From positions 37,224,567 through 37,288,566 of the forward strand of contig OY821743.1 of assembly GCA_963682055.1 (NCBI GenBank): a stretch of DNA of 64,000 nt, read 5' to 3'. Both the position numbers and the translations under genes were made by a program. Every line of letters starts with the position of its first letter. Position 1 is the first letter of the stretch. Positions 14,001 through 25,545 of the stretch are shown here, piece by piece. This stretch comes from Primula veris (taxonomy: Eukaryota; Streptophyta; Magnoliopsida; Ericales; Primulaceae). The notes beneath the pieces were generated by a model that worked only from the letters and a program-made list of their open reading frames with translations, was not told where the DNA came from and searched no databases.

Positions 14001-17000
14001 AATATAGATTTGGAGCGTTTTTACAAAAAAAGTGTCCATTTGGGTGTTTTTCATGATGTCCATATATCCTCCCCCTATATATATATAGGAAAACTTAAAA
14101 TATTACTTTACAATCTAGATCGACTCCCTCAACCTAAATCTTATCCATACTCCTCCTAAATTAGGTTTTTTTTATCAAGAAGGACACATCTGCATTGCAT
14201 ACTAATAAACAAAGGTATTTTCCGCTCAAAACACATTGGGCCAATTTGCACAAATGATAGATTTACAGATACTTTCAGTGCTCTCTCTCAACTGTGCATT
14301 AGTTCCAATTGAAACAATAGTATGCATTTAGTTAGCAATTCGAACCTTGTCTATTTAAGCATTCACACTCTTCTGCAGCTTTAACAGCATTACCTCCCTA
14401 CAAACATAGGAACAATAAGTTAGGATAGAGAGATAATGTTCTACTAAGGTCCCATTTGGTATGGGGTTCTATTTTAAGTTCTGGGTAAACAGTTTGGCGT
14501 TTAGTTTTACAACAAAAATTGTATAGCCAAAAAAATGTAATCAGTTTGATGTCCTGAACGACTGTAGAGAGTTTAAGCAAAAAGCAAGCAGGGCAGAGAA
14601 GGGAAGAAGAGAACGTAAGTTATACTGATGAGTAAAGAGACCAATGAAGAGAGAGGTGAGCTTTTGTCATCACACGAAAAAAAAAAGAGCACGTTCTGAT
14701 TTTGCAACCAAAGATCCTTGAAAACCTTGAACTGAAGGCAATTTTTCAACTAAACAAGTTTTCGGTTTTCAACACTAAAAAAACTAAGAAACAGCCAGAT
14801 ATCCAGAACAACCTGAATTATACTAATATATAACAAAAAAAATGTTTTGTAAACAAGAAGTGGCTGAGCTAATGCAATCAAAAATTACCCTACAAAGGGA
14901 CCTGGCCAAATTAATTGACACATCTCTGAGATAAGATTTCGACACATCTCTGAGATAAGATTTCGACACATTTCCCCTAACAGTGTTGATAGCACAGCGC
15001 GCAAGCATGTAAGAGGAAGAAGCGGACTTGAAATCCAATCGTGACTCATAAACAATCCCTTTCAAATTATGTGTTTCAGCATAGTATGGTGCACGTTGTA
15101 CTGCCTGTTCGATTGCTTTAAATACCTGTGACACACCAGTAACTTGCTCAAAAATAATAAGTAAACCCCAAACTTTTTTAGGCAACCCCTGTTTCCAAGA
15201 AATAAAACCGTACCTGAGCAGATGATATATGGTCTGAATGTCGAGCGAGGTTTGCAAGACCTATTTGGAATTCCGCAAGCTGCTCAGATAGAATAAAAAG
15301 TATTTCTTAGACAACGGATATTATGATGGATGCAGATAGAAATAAACAATTTTAAGCTGATAAAGCATAATGTAGAAGTGAAGACCTTACCGGCATTATT
15401 TGTACTGCTCGTAAACAGCTCTCATATGCATCATCTCGAGTCATTTCACTGAAGGGGGGGGGGGGGAAGCAATCCCAGATTCACCAAGGTTGACATTTTA
15501 AATTATAAAGCCTTTCTTTTAACAGTTTTTAAAGGTACTAACACAAAGCTAAACTAAAAATACGATCAATGTAAAAATTACCCAGAACAAAAATCAGCAG
15601 ACATGCCAGCCCATGGCAATGCAAGTGAAGGATCTATACTTCTAGCACGATCAAATGCTTCACTAGCCATTTGTTTCTCACACTGATCTACATATATCTG
15701 GAAAAATAATACAACCGAGACGGACATATTAAAATGAAAAGATAATACCAGCCATAAAGATTCAACAGAGTGGGTAGTTACATAGGCAAAGGAAAGCCTA
15801 AGATAAATAAGGTAAAAATGAAAAGACTGGGCAATTACTAATTGCATAGGCTAAGCAAAGCCTAAACCAAGTAAGGTAAAGATCCAGTAATGATTATTTT
15901 GCTTAAGGGTTTGGCTTAAGATGCTAGATAAAGAATCAGTATTATGTTTATTCACCATGCATGCTCTTTTAAGTGAGAACTTCCTTTGTGTCATTGGTGA
16001 GCCAAAAACATAAAACATTAACTCAAGCTTGAATGTAAGACCTATTGCCCTCAACTATGTAATGTTTTAGTTTAAGACCTCTTGTGTCTAAGATTTTACG
16101 AAAGGCTTCATTTTGTAATTACAAGAGAAACAAGATTATCCGAGAGCCGCAAACTAATCACACAAAATGATAGCAACAAAATCTTCCAACTGAAATATAA
16201 CATCAACCTTTCCGAGGTATGCCCATGCAGAAGCTAGAGACACATCTATATGCAACCCCCGTATGAAAGCATGCTGTTCCAGAGAACTATCTCCACATAG
16301 GCAACCCAACGCCACCCAGAACTCGGTATTGTGACTCTCTAGCAACAAAGCTCCCAAAGACATCTTTTCAGGTAACTGCCTAGTAAATCAATTATAGAAG
16401 AGTTAATTGTCTGGTAAATCAACCTGACGCCAAGTGATGCGTCCTCAGTGCAATTAAATTGAAGTCACTGCTTGTTGAAAATAACAATAGCAGTTATTGC
16501 CAAAAAGTCGTACCAGACATTAGGTTCCTGTACCGGACATTCTTCTAAAGCAAAACTGAGATTTGAGGCGACAGCAATATCCATATATACATTAGGTTGC
16601 CATGGGTTCAAACGTAAAGCACGCTGATACGAATTCAATGCCGAAACTGCAAAAGAGTTGCAGGTCCTTCTCCAAGAAACTATGGACGATCTAAATATTC
16701 CTTCATTATTGGTTGCTGCACTGAATTCCCTCTCTTCCATTAACCATGGCAGACATTTTGCACTTGCAAGCTAATAATTACAATCATACAAAAACAACGC
16801 ATATTTCAAAAAATAAATGTTATGCGCGATAGGCAGCAATTACTTAAATTTGAGAGGAGACCATACCTGAATATCACCATACAGCTTCCAAATACAAGAG
16901 TAATTTCCAGCTAAGCAAGTACTTGCTCTGGCAACATTAGACGCCTCCTATACTACAAAAAAGCTTGTTTTCAGCCATGACAAAGAATCTCATATATTCC

Positions 17001-20000
17001 AATCGGCAATTTATTTTAAATTTTCTATCAGGCTCTAAGTTCACTGACCTCTAACAGTGAGGCTCCCCAGCTAAATGCCCCTGAACTTATACATTCCTTA
17101 GAAAAACTAAGAAGTCCAGAAGCAAGGCCATATTGTGCAGCTGTATTATGAGGTGATATCTGTAAAGCTTGTCGGAATTGCTCTATTCCCTACATGAAAA
17201 CAAATCAATAGTATCAGCTTATACATCGTTTGTGCAACAAGATACTATAAAAAAGGAAAATGAAAATGTTGACTTCAGCAGAGTCAGAACAATGCATACA
17301 TCGTTTATAGATAACAATCAAATCAAACATTACGATTATCCCTTTTGCAACCAACCCAAGTTGAATTCAGACTCAGTGTACAGCAAGGTTTCAAAAGGCG
17401 CTAGGCGGGGTCCAGGCGGAGAGGTGCCGCCTAGGCGGGAAAACGACTTTTGAGTGTTTTCTACATGTTTTTCTTGGATTATCATGCACATACATGTTGT
17501 AAATAGGACTATCATGTTAAATCAAGCATTTAAAGTCTATTAGCTTAAAGATATACCATATCAACACAATAAAGTCTATGATAACAATATACCAGCAGTT
17601 CAACAATAGGACTAACACTAAACTGAAGTTATATAATAATGATTTTGTCCTATTTAGTAGATTTAAAAGGTGCCAATTACTCTCTATATGACTATTGGTG
17701 AACCATATTGTTTAAAATTTAACCTTAAATCTAATTTTCCAAATGAACTTCACTGCCAATTGGTCTACTAGAAAAACGATAAAACAAAATAAAAACAATA
17801 GTCCAATTGACAGAGACAACTGTAAAAGTCTACAAGTCTAGTGACATAAACAATAGTTTAACTATTTACCTATCAAACAATAATCAATACTCAATAGATA
17901 CTAATTGTACACAGTAGCAGATAAAGTTGAATAAAGTGAGACACATAAGAAGAGAGGTGAAAGAGAGAGGACAGGTGTCTATCGCACGTTGATGGAAGTA
18001 TAAAAGGGATGTATTTTCTTTTGTTTATTACTCTCATGTATTTATTTTAACCTATTTTAACTTATTGACCCCTGTTAACCCATCAGATTTGGGCTTTACC
18101 CAATTTAACAACAATTTCCAAACTCCTAGCAAAACTCGGGGCAGCCAGGTGGCACCGCCTGGCCCGCCTTTCAAAACACTGGTGTACAGTCGATTGATTT
18201 CTACTATTCATCGCTTTTGTAATGCTAACCCTCACGTGACGGGCTACTTATTATGGAACACGCACCAAGCAATTTTTCACATTTGTATGTGAATACAACA
18301 AGAACAAGTCTATTCAATTAATCCTTTTCCAACTTGGAGGTGAAAGTGAGATAGCTGAGTTATTTAAGAACAAACAAAATATACTACTATACCTTTCTGA
18401 AGGAGCCAAGCATCAAATTAATATTTCCGCTCTCGATCAATGCAAAAATCCTTGAGCTCTCCAACTCAATAGCTCGGCCATATGACTGTTTATGCCAAAA
18501 CAATGGCACTCATTAATGATCAAAAGTTACCAAAAAATTCAATATAACCAGAAAGAAACAGAAGATAAGAGGTCCTTAATTAGATTGGACAGAGATTGAG
18601 ATAGTCTTTTATTAGACAACAAAAATTTATGCACCAACAATAAGGATGATTAATTAGAGCTGTAAGGAAAGTAATCATAAGGTAGGGAGAGGAAAAAAAC
18701 ATAAATAAGCAGTATGCTCGTAAGTAACCATGTGCTTGTGAACTGCCAAGCACGCATCTCAATTCTTCATACAGATGAAATGTGCACAAGAGTAGCAGGC
18801 TGAAAGGCCAGACTTGCCTAAGGAGCTAAATCTCGAACCTTATCAAAGTGAACTAAGAACTAAAAAAAAGTATTGTGTATTGCATATAAGACCCGAGGCT
18901 ATTGAGTTCAAGAACCAAAGAGCTAAAGCCCTTCTTTTGCAAGTAGTGAGAACCTTTGCGGACTACAGAGACATTTTCCAGTGTAGCACGAAAAAAAAAG
19001 TGATTCGTTTAATTTACTAACAGCGTAAGTTGTAAGCATACTATATCTAATTAAAAACCTTTTAAACATGGGCTTAACATCATAAGTAACCCACATAAAA
19101 CAAAACTTGATAGACCATCCCTCAAGAAGGAAGGCCAACGGTTCAAGCACTTGAATCCGCTGAACAGATGGCAAATCAAAGATGAAAAAGAAAATAAAAA
19201 CAAATTTACCTTAATTGCAGCAGTAAACATCCCTAGGTGTTGGTAGGCAAGTCCCAAAGCCTATATTTATTGTTGCCATAAAACAATAGAAGAACAGGCA
19301 TAAGATAATTGATACTCTATATTGGAAAAGAAATGAAAAAAGTAGGGGTATTCGGTAATGAATTACATACTTCCCATAAATCAGGGGAGGTAGGATACCC
19401 GCGTATAGAATGCTGGAGACAAGGCACTGCTTTAGACCAATTATTTAGATGAACCTGCATTTGCGGCAGCAACAGTATTTTAAACAATTAATTGTAGAAT
19501 ACTAATCAGATTTGTAACGTAATTTGGAATATCATTCACTCCTACTTATTTATTACCTTAAGTCATTTCAGATGTTCAAGGAACGAGTTTTCTAAATTTC
19601 CAACTCTGTATTTTTTCTTTTTATTCTGGAGCGCAAGAGTTCCTTTTCCAATCATTAGTAAATTTTTAACCCAATAGTAGGTACTAGTTTTTACTCAAAT
19701 TCCTTTCTATCATTATAGGATGACAGGTTCACAGATATGATTAAATATCCAAAGGAAATATTACTATAATTTCTAAGATTGTCTGTTGTACGCTGTACAA
19801 GGGAAAATTACTTAATACTATAAGCAAGCCTTCATCAGAGGAAGGCACCACGAAAGTTTGATGCAAGAGCAGACTACAAATGAAAGATTAAAAAGAAGTG
19901 ATGGTAAATTTGTATGTATGGTAAAGGTGGAGTAGAGACCTGAAGAAAACCCAATCTCCGGAAAGCCCAGAAAGCCCTAGGCGACTTCTCAGATGCGTCA

Positions 20001-21301
20001 CGGCAGATAGCTAATTGCAAGCTCTCTTTCCCTTCTTTATCCAACAAATCGCACAGAATTTCCTGCAGAAAAGGGATGAATACAAGCACACATGTTTGAG
20101 ATTTTAGTTTTGGCAAAAATCAAACGAAACAACTAAAGTAAAATGTTTAAACAAGCATGTGATATGTAGGCAGGAAAAGAGAGATAACGATTGGCAATTA
20201 TTTATTTATAGAGAAACGTTGAAGCAGAGAAAGGGGAAGGATGTGATAGTATAGTAAAACAAAAGCAGGTGTATGAAATAGTATTAGATTGTTTAGTAGT
20301 AAAAGAAAAGTAAGAAACGGACCCCGGAAAGGGAGTCAAGAGGAGAAAGGGTGACGGCTCTGTGGTAGCACTTGACAGCTCTGTGATAGTCATCATCATT
20401 ATTATCTCCTTCTTCTTGTTGTTGTTTTTGTAAATGAGAATCTAAGTAGTAATATCCCAAATATCTGAAAGAGAGAGCGGCTTGGTCATTGTTCTGATTA
20501 ATGAGCTTTGCAGAAGCCAAGAAATATTGAGCGGCTTTGGGTCTGTATTCTTTTCCCTTCTCCCACAACGCCACTCCCTGCAGGCAGGGTTAGTAACATT
20601 ATTAATTGTAGTGACCCTAATTACTCGTGAACAATATCAAATAATAACACTACAAAACGGTTCAAAGATGGTATCGAAATGAGTAACGAAACCAAACCAG
20701 ATGACTGAAATGTAGTATTAAAACTTGATATAGTGCGAAATGCAAATAGCCGGTTTGAGAAAGTCAACAAACACAAATTTATGCATATACCTAAAACTAT
20801 AACTGCAAACCTATTTAAAAAACAAATACATAAAACAGCTAAACTACATAAATAGGGAAACACCTATTACGGAATCATAATATAACACTGCCGGAAGTAA
20901 ATAACTACTACTCCCGCGTATATCATATAAGGCTACATAAAAGTGGAGGTATTAAAAAAAAAAAAGCAATTGGGATGTTGTGTTACAAATAATTAGTAAA
21001 TAGGGAGTAGTTTTTAACACTAGCACTCCAGTTCCAACTCCAACTCCAACTCCTCTAGTAGTGTAGTAATGTAAGTAACCCCCCTTTCCATTAATTACTG
21101 ATCTGGTCGTATAATAATAATAAGTAAAAATAAAAAAGAGGAAAGAAACAAGGAGAGAGAGAGTACAAGATCAAAGTAGGGAAACGAAGGGGGGTCATCA
21201 TCCTCGTTGTTATTATTATTATTATTATTATTAGCAGCAGCAATCTCTTCTTCAACAGCAACCGTGGCTGCTGCTACTGATCTCGAGCCTCCTTTCTCCT
21301 C
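8015..21301 (-). CDS. SKI3: SKI3, TPR scaffold of the cytoplasmic SKI/exosome complex
   Basis: Large tetratricopeptide protein, homologue of Arabidopsis SKI3 and animal TTC37. It scaffolds SKI2 helicase and SKI8/VIP3 to feed mRNA into the 3'-5' exosome. Minus-strand exons all join in phase: 21301-21167, 20577-20323, 20062-19940, 19454-19371, 19260-19210, 18485-18393, 17189-17049, 16947-16867, 16770-16514, 16379-16208, 15697-15582, 15448-15391, 15279-15214, 15125-14889, 14397-14346, 13680-13304, 13186-13092, 12348-12106, 11979-11339, 8817-8614 and 8220-8015. They give about 1228 residues, close to the roughly 1170 of the Arabidopsis protein. Typical TPR text includes [19 protein letters not shown] and [20 protein letters not shown]. 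The first Met is not in the 21301 exon. An ATG at 21457-21455 directly before a GTGTGT donor is a candidate and would join in frame. No internal stop was found. The introns carry several transposons. Confidence 0.92.
9381..10407. mobile_element. Non-autonomous hAT element in a SKI3 intron
   Basis: The terminal inverted repeat TAGRGGTGTCAA is at both ends (TAGAG... left, ...CCCCTA right), matching the hAT 5'-YARNG rule. It is flanked by a perfect 8-bp target duplication GTCATGGT at 9373-9380 and 10408-10415. Subterminal regions are packed with GACCCG and AACCG motifs in both orientations, as is common for hAT transposase binding regions. About 1.03 kb long, with no transposase reading frame, so it would depend on a helper. 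It sits in the 2.5 kb intron between SKI3 exons 11979-11339 and 8817-8614. Confidence 0.85.
12561..12896. mobile_element. MITE-like element with GGTTAATTACAG-type ends
   Basis: The left end GGGTTAATTACAGCTTTGTA and the reverse complement of the right end (GGTTACTTGCAGTTTTGTAC) form imperfect inverted repeats of about 24 bp. Internal GTACA motifs recur (GTACACTAA, GGTACACTAAG, GTGTACAAAA). It is about 336 bp with no coding capacity, and lies in the SKI3 intron between exons 13186-13092 and 12348-12106. The target duplication is not clean, so the superfamily is unassigned. A related copy is at 32101-32457. Confidence 0.6.
13727..14075. mobile_element. Foldback MITE (long inverted repeat) in a SKI3 intron
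   Basis: Almost the whole 350 bp is one inverted repeat. The left arm (ATATGGACACCATGAAAAAC onward) pairs with the right arm ending in GTTTTTCATGATGTCCATAT, and the inner parts (ACGGGAACACAAATATG and CATATTTGTGTTCCCGT) also pair. The loop centres near 13900. Both sides are TA-repeat tracts, consistent with insertion into or amplification of TA. Transcribed in either direction it would form a long hairpin RNA. No protein is encoded. Confidence 0.8.
14917..14971 (-). repeat. 24-bp tandem duplication inside a SKI3 exon
   Basis: Two identical 24-bp units (14917-14940 and 14941-14964) and the start of a third lie in the exon 15125-14889. The duplication is in frame and gives [16 protein letters not shown] in the protein, where a single copy is expected from the surrounding helix pattern. 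Perfect identity points to a recent event. Confidence 0.85.
17384..18181. mobile_element. Non-autonomous hAT element in a SKI3 intron
   Basis: The ends are CAAGGTTTCAAAAGGCG (left) and, on the opposite strand, CAGTGTTTTGAAAGGCG (right). Both satisfy the hAT YARNG rule. The 8-bp target duplication GTGTACAG is perfect at 17376-17383 and 18182-18189. GC-rich subterminal motifs (GGCGCTAGGCGG, GCCGCCTAGGCGG, GGCACCGCCTGG) recur in inverted orientation, and the interior is AT-rich. It is 798 bp with no transposase frame. It interrupts the intron between SKI3 exons 18485-18393 and 17189-17049. Confidence 0.88.
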
Positions 21302-22787
21302 CTTAATAAAACAAATACAACATACAAACCCATTAATTCATTTAATTAATTAGTAGCAAAGCAGAGTAAAAGTAGTAGTAATAAAACAATCAAATAATAA
21401 TAATAATAATAATCCACTTTATTAGTAGAGTAAAATAAACACACACACACACACCATTCTCTTATCTTCTTCTCTTGGTCCCGTGTTCACCGCCCCGCAT
21501 CCGATTCTCTCTCTCTCTCTAACAACACCCTCTCCTCTACTCACTCTTTCTTTGCCTTTCAACTTTTACCACTTTTCCACTTTCTCCTATTACTAATTAC
21601 TACTCCTACTACTGTTTCATTTTTTTATTCAACTTTGTTTCACTTCACTCCACTTTTACATCCATTTTTCATATTTTCTAACTTTTACCAATTCCTTCCA
21701 TTTTCAATAACATATACTAATTCAATTTTCCTTGTTTATTCCATAAAATATTTATGTATCCTATTAAAATAGTGACGCCAAATCATTAAAATATAATGTT
21801 GCCGCATGATCAATATTATAATTGTTCAAATATAAATCACTACGGCATAATTAACCCGTTTTTACATCTTGCAAAACTGAAAATCGAATGACCGATCTCA
21901 TATTTTATTATGTACATTTACAAAATTATTATTATTAAGTGTTAGTAGTTGACTTAAATCTCGCATCATTTACCAACTACTTCTAACTTTTTGTTTTCAT
22001 GATATATATTAAAAGAAATCAATGGTAATTTTAAACAGATCTGTACGTGAAGACCGACTCGTTAGAGTTTATAATATTATCACAAACTAGTTGAGTTGTT
22101 ATATAATATTACTAATAAGTAAATACATATTTGTATACTGCATATATATTAACGAATAAATAAAAAATGACACTTAATATCCGTATAAGTCTATTATTAT
22201 TTAAAAGAGAAACGGCTCGCTTGTCTTTATTTAAGGTTTTAACTTAAATAACATGTTTGTTAAAAAATTCGTGTTGAACAAGTTTAAATCGCAACTCAAC
22301 CCGGCAGTTACTATTCAAAACTATACTTTTTTTTAATTAAGAAAAAAGTAAAAACGGCTAACCAAAAAGTGGAAACCATATGTTCTTATTTTATTGGCAT
22401 GTGTTAGTTGGACCTGGTTTTTTGAATATAAATTGAGTTCTTTAATGTCACATTGGGTTTTGAATATAACATCTATACAATTCGGATCCTAAACGGGCGG
22501 ATCTTTAGATTGAATTACAAATTACAAAGTGACGCTATATATAGACATTTTAAATCGCATATAAAAAACCCCACATATAGGCGCACAACGCATATGTAAT
22601 ACAGAACTTATGAATATATATTTGGATTTGTGTTTAATTCAGATAAAAAAATCTGAAAATTTTATTATATTTGATAGAGTTGTAAAAACCAGATAAAACT
22701 TATGCTATTTAGGTGGAAAAGGACGTCAGACTGGGCCCGAGGTCATGGGAACAAAAGAAAAAACATAAGGAAAGCCAAGAGTTGGCA
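21302..22787. other. SKI3 5' region and AT-rich intergenic DNA
   Basis: The first 250 bp has CA/TG, TC/GA and TTA microsatellites and a pyrimidine-rich segment (21480-21680) that looks like the SKI3 5' UTR and promoter read on the minus strand. The remainder to 22.8 kb is AT-rich and I recognise no gene in it. Confidence 0.5.
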
Positions 22788-23325
22788 AAAGCGTGTAATG
22801 TATGCCACAAACAAACCAATAAACGAACATTCCCGAAAATTAGTATAAGCATGTATTACAAGGTATAAAACCACACAAGAAACGTATTCTCAAATGTCAA
22901 CTAAACTGTGTTCAATAGGCCATAAAACCAGGTAAGAAACACATAGTCTCAAAAGTCAATAAAAAAAAGTTTACAATAGGCCATAAAACCATGAAATAAT
23001 AGAAAAGTCTCGAAAGCCAATAAAAACATGTAATAGAGGTCACTAAACCATACAACAAATAGTTTCGATAGTCGATAAAAGCATGTACTATATGACATAA
23101 GATCACGCAAAAACTAAATATACCCAAAAAGTCAATAAATGTGTGTAATATATGCCATAACACAACCAAAAAACAAGCAGTCGATAAAAACGTGTGTTGT
23201 AGGGCAAGAAAACACGCAAGAAACCGATCGTCTGAATACACAATAAAAATGTGTTATATAAGTTATAAAACCGCGCATGAAACAGATTGCTTCTAAATTC
23301 AATAAAAATGTAGACTAAGTTCATT
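22788..23325. repeat. Diverged tandem repeat, about 60-bp unit, about nine copies
   Basis: The phrase AGTCAATAAAAACATGTAATA...GGCCATAAAACCACRCAAGAAAC recurs about every 55-65 bp from the GCAAAAGCGTGTAATGTATGCC copy at 22788 to the AATTCAATAAAAATGTAG copy at 23300. Copies have drifted by substitutions and small indels. Minus-strand open frames here are translations of the repeat, not genes. A T22 tract follows at 23347. Confidence 0.75.
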
Positions 23326-23755
23326 AATGTTCGGACCAATACACCTTTTTTTTTTTTTTTTTTTTCATTTTTTGAATACGTTTATATGGTTTTTAATCGA
23401 TGAGGGTGTTTCATGTATCAAATACTAGTTGATCACAATCATTTGTTATGTATTACTGGTTCAAATTTAAGTATGGTGGTTTTTTGAATAATATTTCATA
23501 TCAATATATATTTTATTACTTTCTTCATTTACACTTAGTTGTGCTCAATGAACGTATGTATAACTTTTGACCGGTAGGATCGAAATCGTCGAAATAATTA
23601 ATTTTTAAATTTTATTATACAATTAACACTTTGAAAAATAGATCAAGAATAATTTATGAATCAAAATTGGATATAGTTTTAGAAATCAAATGAAATGTAA
23701 AATTGGGCGGGGAAAGTGAAAAATTGGGTGAAATAGTAATTTTGAAGGAAAGTGA

Positions 23756-24880
23756 AAGATAGATAGAGAGAGAGAGAGAGGGGTGCAATGACAGGTTCGC
23801 GACAACACCCACCATCTTTTACGTTTATGTTGAATGATGAGACCCTGCTAATATTCAGGATCTCAACACTCCTTTTCCGTCTTTTCTTTTTTTCATTCAT
23901 TCATTTTTTTATTGCCTCTTTCATTTATATTCTTGCACTTTATACATACCACTGTTAATTAGTACTCCGCTTATATATATATATATATATCCATAAATTA
24001 GGCTTAACTTTACTGCCATATCTTGTTTCCCATACACTTAACAATTATTCTCACTTGTCTGTTGTAATTCTATTTTATTTAACCAACACTGCTTTTTTGG
24101 ATACATTTTTGTTCATTCTCATTCACCATTTTAGCTGCGGTTGCCATGTATTTGGAATAATTAGTTATATCTACTTTGTGTTTTTCATTCAAAGAAGAGT
24201 AACTTTTAGATAGACCCGTCCTACCACATAGTATTTCTTATGTAATGATTGGTTTGCCATACCACATAAGAAATCCTATGTGGTAGACCGAGTCTACCTA
24301 AAAGTTACTCAAGAAGAGGGTTAATTGTACCAGATACTGTTGTCATAGTTTTTAATTTCAGTAAATTTGCCTCATTTGTTGTCCAATGGATGTATATATA
24401 TATATTTTTTTTTTTTAATTTTTTTTTTACCTTTATTTATGGTGTTAGAACTTGGAAGTGTTAATTGTTTACCATAGTTTAAATGAATTGGCCTTATTTT
24501 CGTTTTCTTAATTTTCTAGCAGGGGTTGTTCCTGCTTAATCTTAATGTTTTTTTTTTCTTATACAGGTTCTTATGTTTATGTCACAATATTTCAAAACAC
24601 TAAAAACTAATCGGATGTTCCCGTAGTATTAATAAATATTCTGGACTTCTATACTTGGTTTGTAATTGTTTTCAATCCAATCAACGCTGTTTTCAACACG
24701 TATTTGTTGGTTCGTATTTTTATTTTACAGGCAGAGTTTTTATAAATTAAATTATTGTAGATGTTTCTTTAGTTAAGTTCATTTTCTGTAGCCCTGTGCT
24801 ACCAATTTATAAGAATGTTGTTTGATTTGTCTATGTCCCTACTTAATACCAATTTTACGGGAAATCTAAAGTCTTGTTTG
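23756..24880 (+). repeat. Segmental duplication, proximal copy
   Basis: From the GA microsatellite and GGTGCAATGACA at 23785 to ATCTAAAGTCTTG at 24870 this sequence matches 50661-50998 and then 52862-53410 in the same order and orientation. Shared landmarks include ATACCACTGTTAATTAGTACTC, CCATAAATTAGGCTTAAC, AATCAACGCTGTTTTC and GGCAGAGTTTTTATAAATTA. The distal copy holds an extra 1.9 kb in the middle, or this copy has lost it. No intact gene is present; 24881-25278 is AT-rich intergenic DNA with a 25-bp duplication (24988 and 25053). Confidence 0.8.
24197..24310. mobile_element. Short foldback MITE
   Basis: A 114-bp near-perfect palindrome: GAGTAACTTTTAGATAGACC at the left pairs with GTCTACCTAAAAGTTACTC at the right, and CTACCACATAGTATTTCTTATGT pairs with ACATAAGAAATCCTATGTGGTAG. 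It is flanked by AAGAA on both sides (24192-24196 and 24311-24315), a possible 5-bp target duplication. It lies inside the proximal copy of the segmental duplication and is absent from the distal copy, so it inserted after the duplication. Confidence 0.75.
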
Positions 24881-25278
24881 ATACTATAGTTAGGTAACTT
24901 CGTGTTCTTCTGTTGAATGTTCAATTATTCTTCATGTAATATAATCTGTAAAAAATTGGCCGGGTTTTTTTTTATAGTATAAAACGCTTCATTGGGACTT
25001 TAGAATGAATGGATTTTTTATGCTTGAGATTGAAGACGACTGCTAGAAGAACACTTCATTGGGACTTTAGAATGAATGAATTTTGGTTCCTTGTAGTAGA
25101 ATATCTACATGTATAACTTAACCGTTCTTGTATTTAAATCTGGTGTTGTACTTGTTTTCTTCTGCGAAAGGTTGATGATAGAGCTATTGAAATTCATCCC
25201 GTGTTTTTTTAATATGTTTAAAATTATAGGGCTTTCATTTGTGAATAATTTTCTAATCAACCCCTATGATTTATACAG

Positions 25279-25545
25279 ATGCCAATCGCTTGATCGGTAG
25301 GAGATTTTTGTGACCCTCAGGTCCAAGCTGACATGAAACATTGGCCATTCGAGGTCATATCCGTCCCAGGGGACAAACCATCATTGTTGTCAACTACAAA
25401 GGCAAAGAGAAACAATTTGCGGCCGAAGAAATCTCATCGATGATTCTCATTAAGATGAAGGAAATTGCCGAGGCTATTCTGGGCACAACAGTGAAAAACG
25501 CAGTCGTCACTGTGCCAACATATTTTAACGACACACTAAATTGGT
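25279..25545 (+). pseudogene. HSP70 fragment, frameshifted and truncated
   Basis: Translation across three frames gives DANRLIGRRF, then [16 protein letters not shown], then [20 protein letters not shown] through [14 protein letters not shown]. This is the N-terminal ATPase region of a cytosolic HSP70. At least two frameshifts break it: one after GRRF in a T run, one near PGDKP. Homology stops after YFND. The fragment starts exactly at an acceptor (TTATACAG) at the Asp codon where plant cytosolic HSC70 genes carry their intron, so it derives from a genomic, not a reverse-transcribed, copy. No first exon is visible upstream. Confidence 0.85.

Noticed and set aside
18923..19257. Minus-strand frames between SKI3 exons
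   Set aside because: They are intron read-through of the SKI3 exon at 19260-19210 or unrelated intron sequence.
22912..23339. Two overlapping minus-strand frames with hydrophobic content
   Set aside because: They follow the 60-bp tandem repeat unit and have no recognisable domain.
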